The notes under the pieces: model-generated | Told to the model about the DNA's origin: nothing | The model's database searches: none | Seen by the model: the letters and a program-made list of their open reading frames with translations, nothing else | Part shown: positions 62,444 to 64,000 of the stretch, piece by piece | Numbering within the stretch: position 1 is the first letter of the stretch | Layout of the letters: each line of letters begins with the position of its first letter | Made by a program: the position numbers and the translations under genes | DNA from: Amyelois transitella | Lineage: Eukaryota; Arthropoda; Insecta; Lepidoptera; Pyralidae | Assembly: GCF_032362555.1 (NCBI RefSeq) | Contig: NC_083514.1 | Coordinates: 1,473,001-1,537,000 of the forward strand | DNA: 64,000 nucleotides | Direction: 5' to 3'

Positions 62444-64000
62444 GTAAGTAATCTGTCATGATTTTCTTTATTATATGGAATCCTTAGGTATTATATGGAA
62501 TCCTTAGGTAATAATAAGCTTCTGTCATTATCTATGGCGGAGGATGTCATCATCAGCGGTATTTTTACAGAAAAATGGAAAGAAACCGATCAAGGGTTGA
62601 AAATAGAGAACACAGTAGAAGTCTTGATGCCGTCAAGATCAGAAAATTATACGAGGGGTTCGTAGTATCGAAGTCCTTAAGACTTACCACTTAGGGTCGG
62701 TTAATCAGACGACCTGACCCATACAGGATCGATCATGGTTACACATCCAGTAGCCTGAATGTGTAGGTTTCCTCACGATGTTTTCTCTCATTGCAATAGC
62801 ATCGGTTAGTATTCAATCTAATGTACATAACTTCGAAAATAGTCGTTGGTAAATGGCCGAGGTGGTGGCCGAACATTTGATGCTACTCCTCTGCCGATAA
62901 CAACATTTATTTTCAATTACTTTCGTTTAAGAGAAAAATGCTATGCCTTTAAAGCCATATCGTCAAGATATCATATCATCAGTTACATAATACCCTACAC
63001 TATTACATATCTACCGGGAGCGATTGTGTCATAATATCCCCGCCTGAAATCAAGGATATTATTGAACTATCTTATGCCTATGACAATAAGTTACAATTTC
63101 GACTAGCATACTTTGTAAAGCCTTGTTTTGGGGACGTTAGACCGAGATATTGAATAGCCTTTGTAACCAACCTCACTGCCTTATATTTTCAGGCTATACG
63201 TAGGTATACTCAGGCAGATAAAACGAGTAGTGTGGAGAACGGAAAAGGACATATGGCAGTTTTCCCGCAAGTGATGCCGCGGATGAACTTTCAATTCTTA
63301 TCGACTCACGATTAAAATTTGTAGAGTCGTCTTTTAAATTGATAAAGAAATTACATAATTAGTGCTGTCAGTGCATGGCATTTCAAAAGAAACGATGAAC
63401 GTTAAATTCTTATCTGAAATCGTCAGATTTAGCCGAATTGGGAAATCAAAGGACTTTTTTCAATCTTTATGTACTTAGAGGCTTTTCTGGGTCTTATTAT
63501 TGCAGTAATTACGTCCATTTTCAAAATTGTTTCGGTTACAAAAAAAAAAATTACAATAAGTATGTATGTAATTTTTTTGTTCCATTATGGTATAGAACAA
63601 AGATCATTCTCGGCATTTTCGGTATCGACCTTACAAACCTACTCGTTAAAAATAATGAGTGTTCGAAGAGTCAATCGAGGCTCAACAGATTGGGCGCTTT
63701 GCTTCGAATTCGTAAGATCATACAAACATAAAATCACGCCTCATTCCCGAAAAGGTAGGCAGAAACTACTTACATCTTTTCACTTGCCGCGCTAATCCCT
63801 GGATACTTCTTTCGCTTCATCCACATTCGCATAACTCTGCATGCGAGGACGTCCTTTATTAGATAAAGGAGTAAGCAAAAGAAAGATCTAGTAAAATATC
63901 TTAGCTTTCTCTTTGAAACTTATTTAATTAATCTTAAAAACATTTCCATTTCTGGAGCTTGAAACTTGGTAATTAAGTACTTAAACATTGAATATGACAG
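62444..64000 (+). other. SLC6 intron 1 (partial)
   Basis: Contains a direct repeat of ggtattatatggaatcctta near 62470-62510, repeat I at 62695-62880 and a reverse LINE-B tail at 63722-63860 (aatcacgcctcattcccgaa, ctttcgcttcatccacattc). No further SLC6 exon was recognised. Confidence 0.6.

Overview
The window is nuclear DNA from an insect, almost certainly a moth or butterfly (Lepidoptera). It holds short GT-AG exons in AT-rich introns packed with SINEs, LINE 3' ends, MITEs and one complete hAT transposon. Eight host genes are recognisable. No operons, CRISPR arrays or prokaryotic features are present.

Layout: (1) 1-3.3 kb, plus strand: end of a Ty3/gypsy retrotransposon pol, cut by the window edge. 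(2) 3.8-32.8 kb, minus strand: 27 coding exons of the phosphoinositide 5-kinase PIKfyve/Fab1, from the initiator ATG to just before the kinase domain. The exon lengths add up to exactly 1355 codons with every junction in phase. Its introns hold most of the repeats, including an intact hAT element (7720-10890) and two tandem arrays made from pieces of the gene's own exons (170-bp units next to exon 9, 318-bp units next to exon 14). (3) 33.2-34.5 kb, plus: EMC8/9, head-to-head with PIKfyve. (4) 35.7-41.8 kb, minus: AARSD1 alanyl-tRNA editing protein. (5) 42.4-45.6 kb, minus: AGXT2-like mitochondrial class III aminotransferase. (6) 48.3-51.4 kb, plus: TRAP-alpha/SSR1. (7) 52.6 kb, plus: ribosomal protein S28, with a probable 3'-UTR intron holding a TTAA MITE. 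(8) 59.1-59.4 kb, minus: BLCAP/bc10 small membrane protein. (9) 61.75-62.44 kb, plus: first coding exon of an SLC6 amino-acid transporter of the B0AT2/NTT4 type, continuing off the right edge.

The genes are unrelated housekeeping genes of the endomembrane system (PIKfyve, EMC8/9, TRAP-alpha), translation (AARSD1, RpS28) and metabolism/transport (AGXT2, SLC6). They are neighbours, not a pathway. The most notable content is the repeat biology. A roughly 250-bp SINE is bounded by perfect target-site duplications and shares its 3' end with a LINE whose tails are also scattered here. A second LINE is nested inside a SINE. A LINE tail has grown into a pentanucleotide satellite. Gene models were built by hand from splice sites, phase and remembered family features. 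No alignment or search was run.
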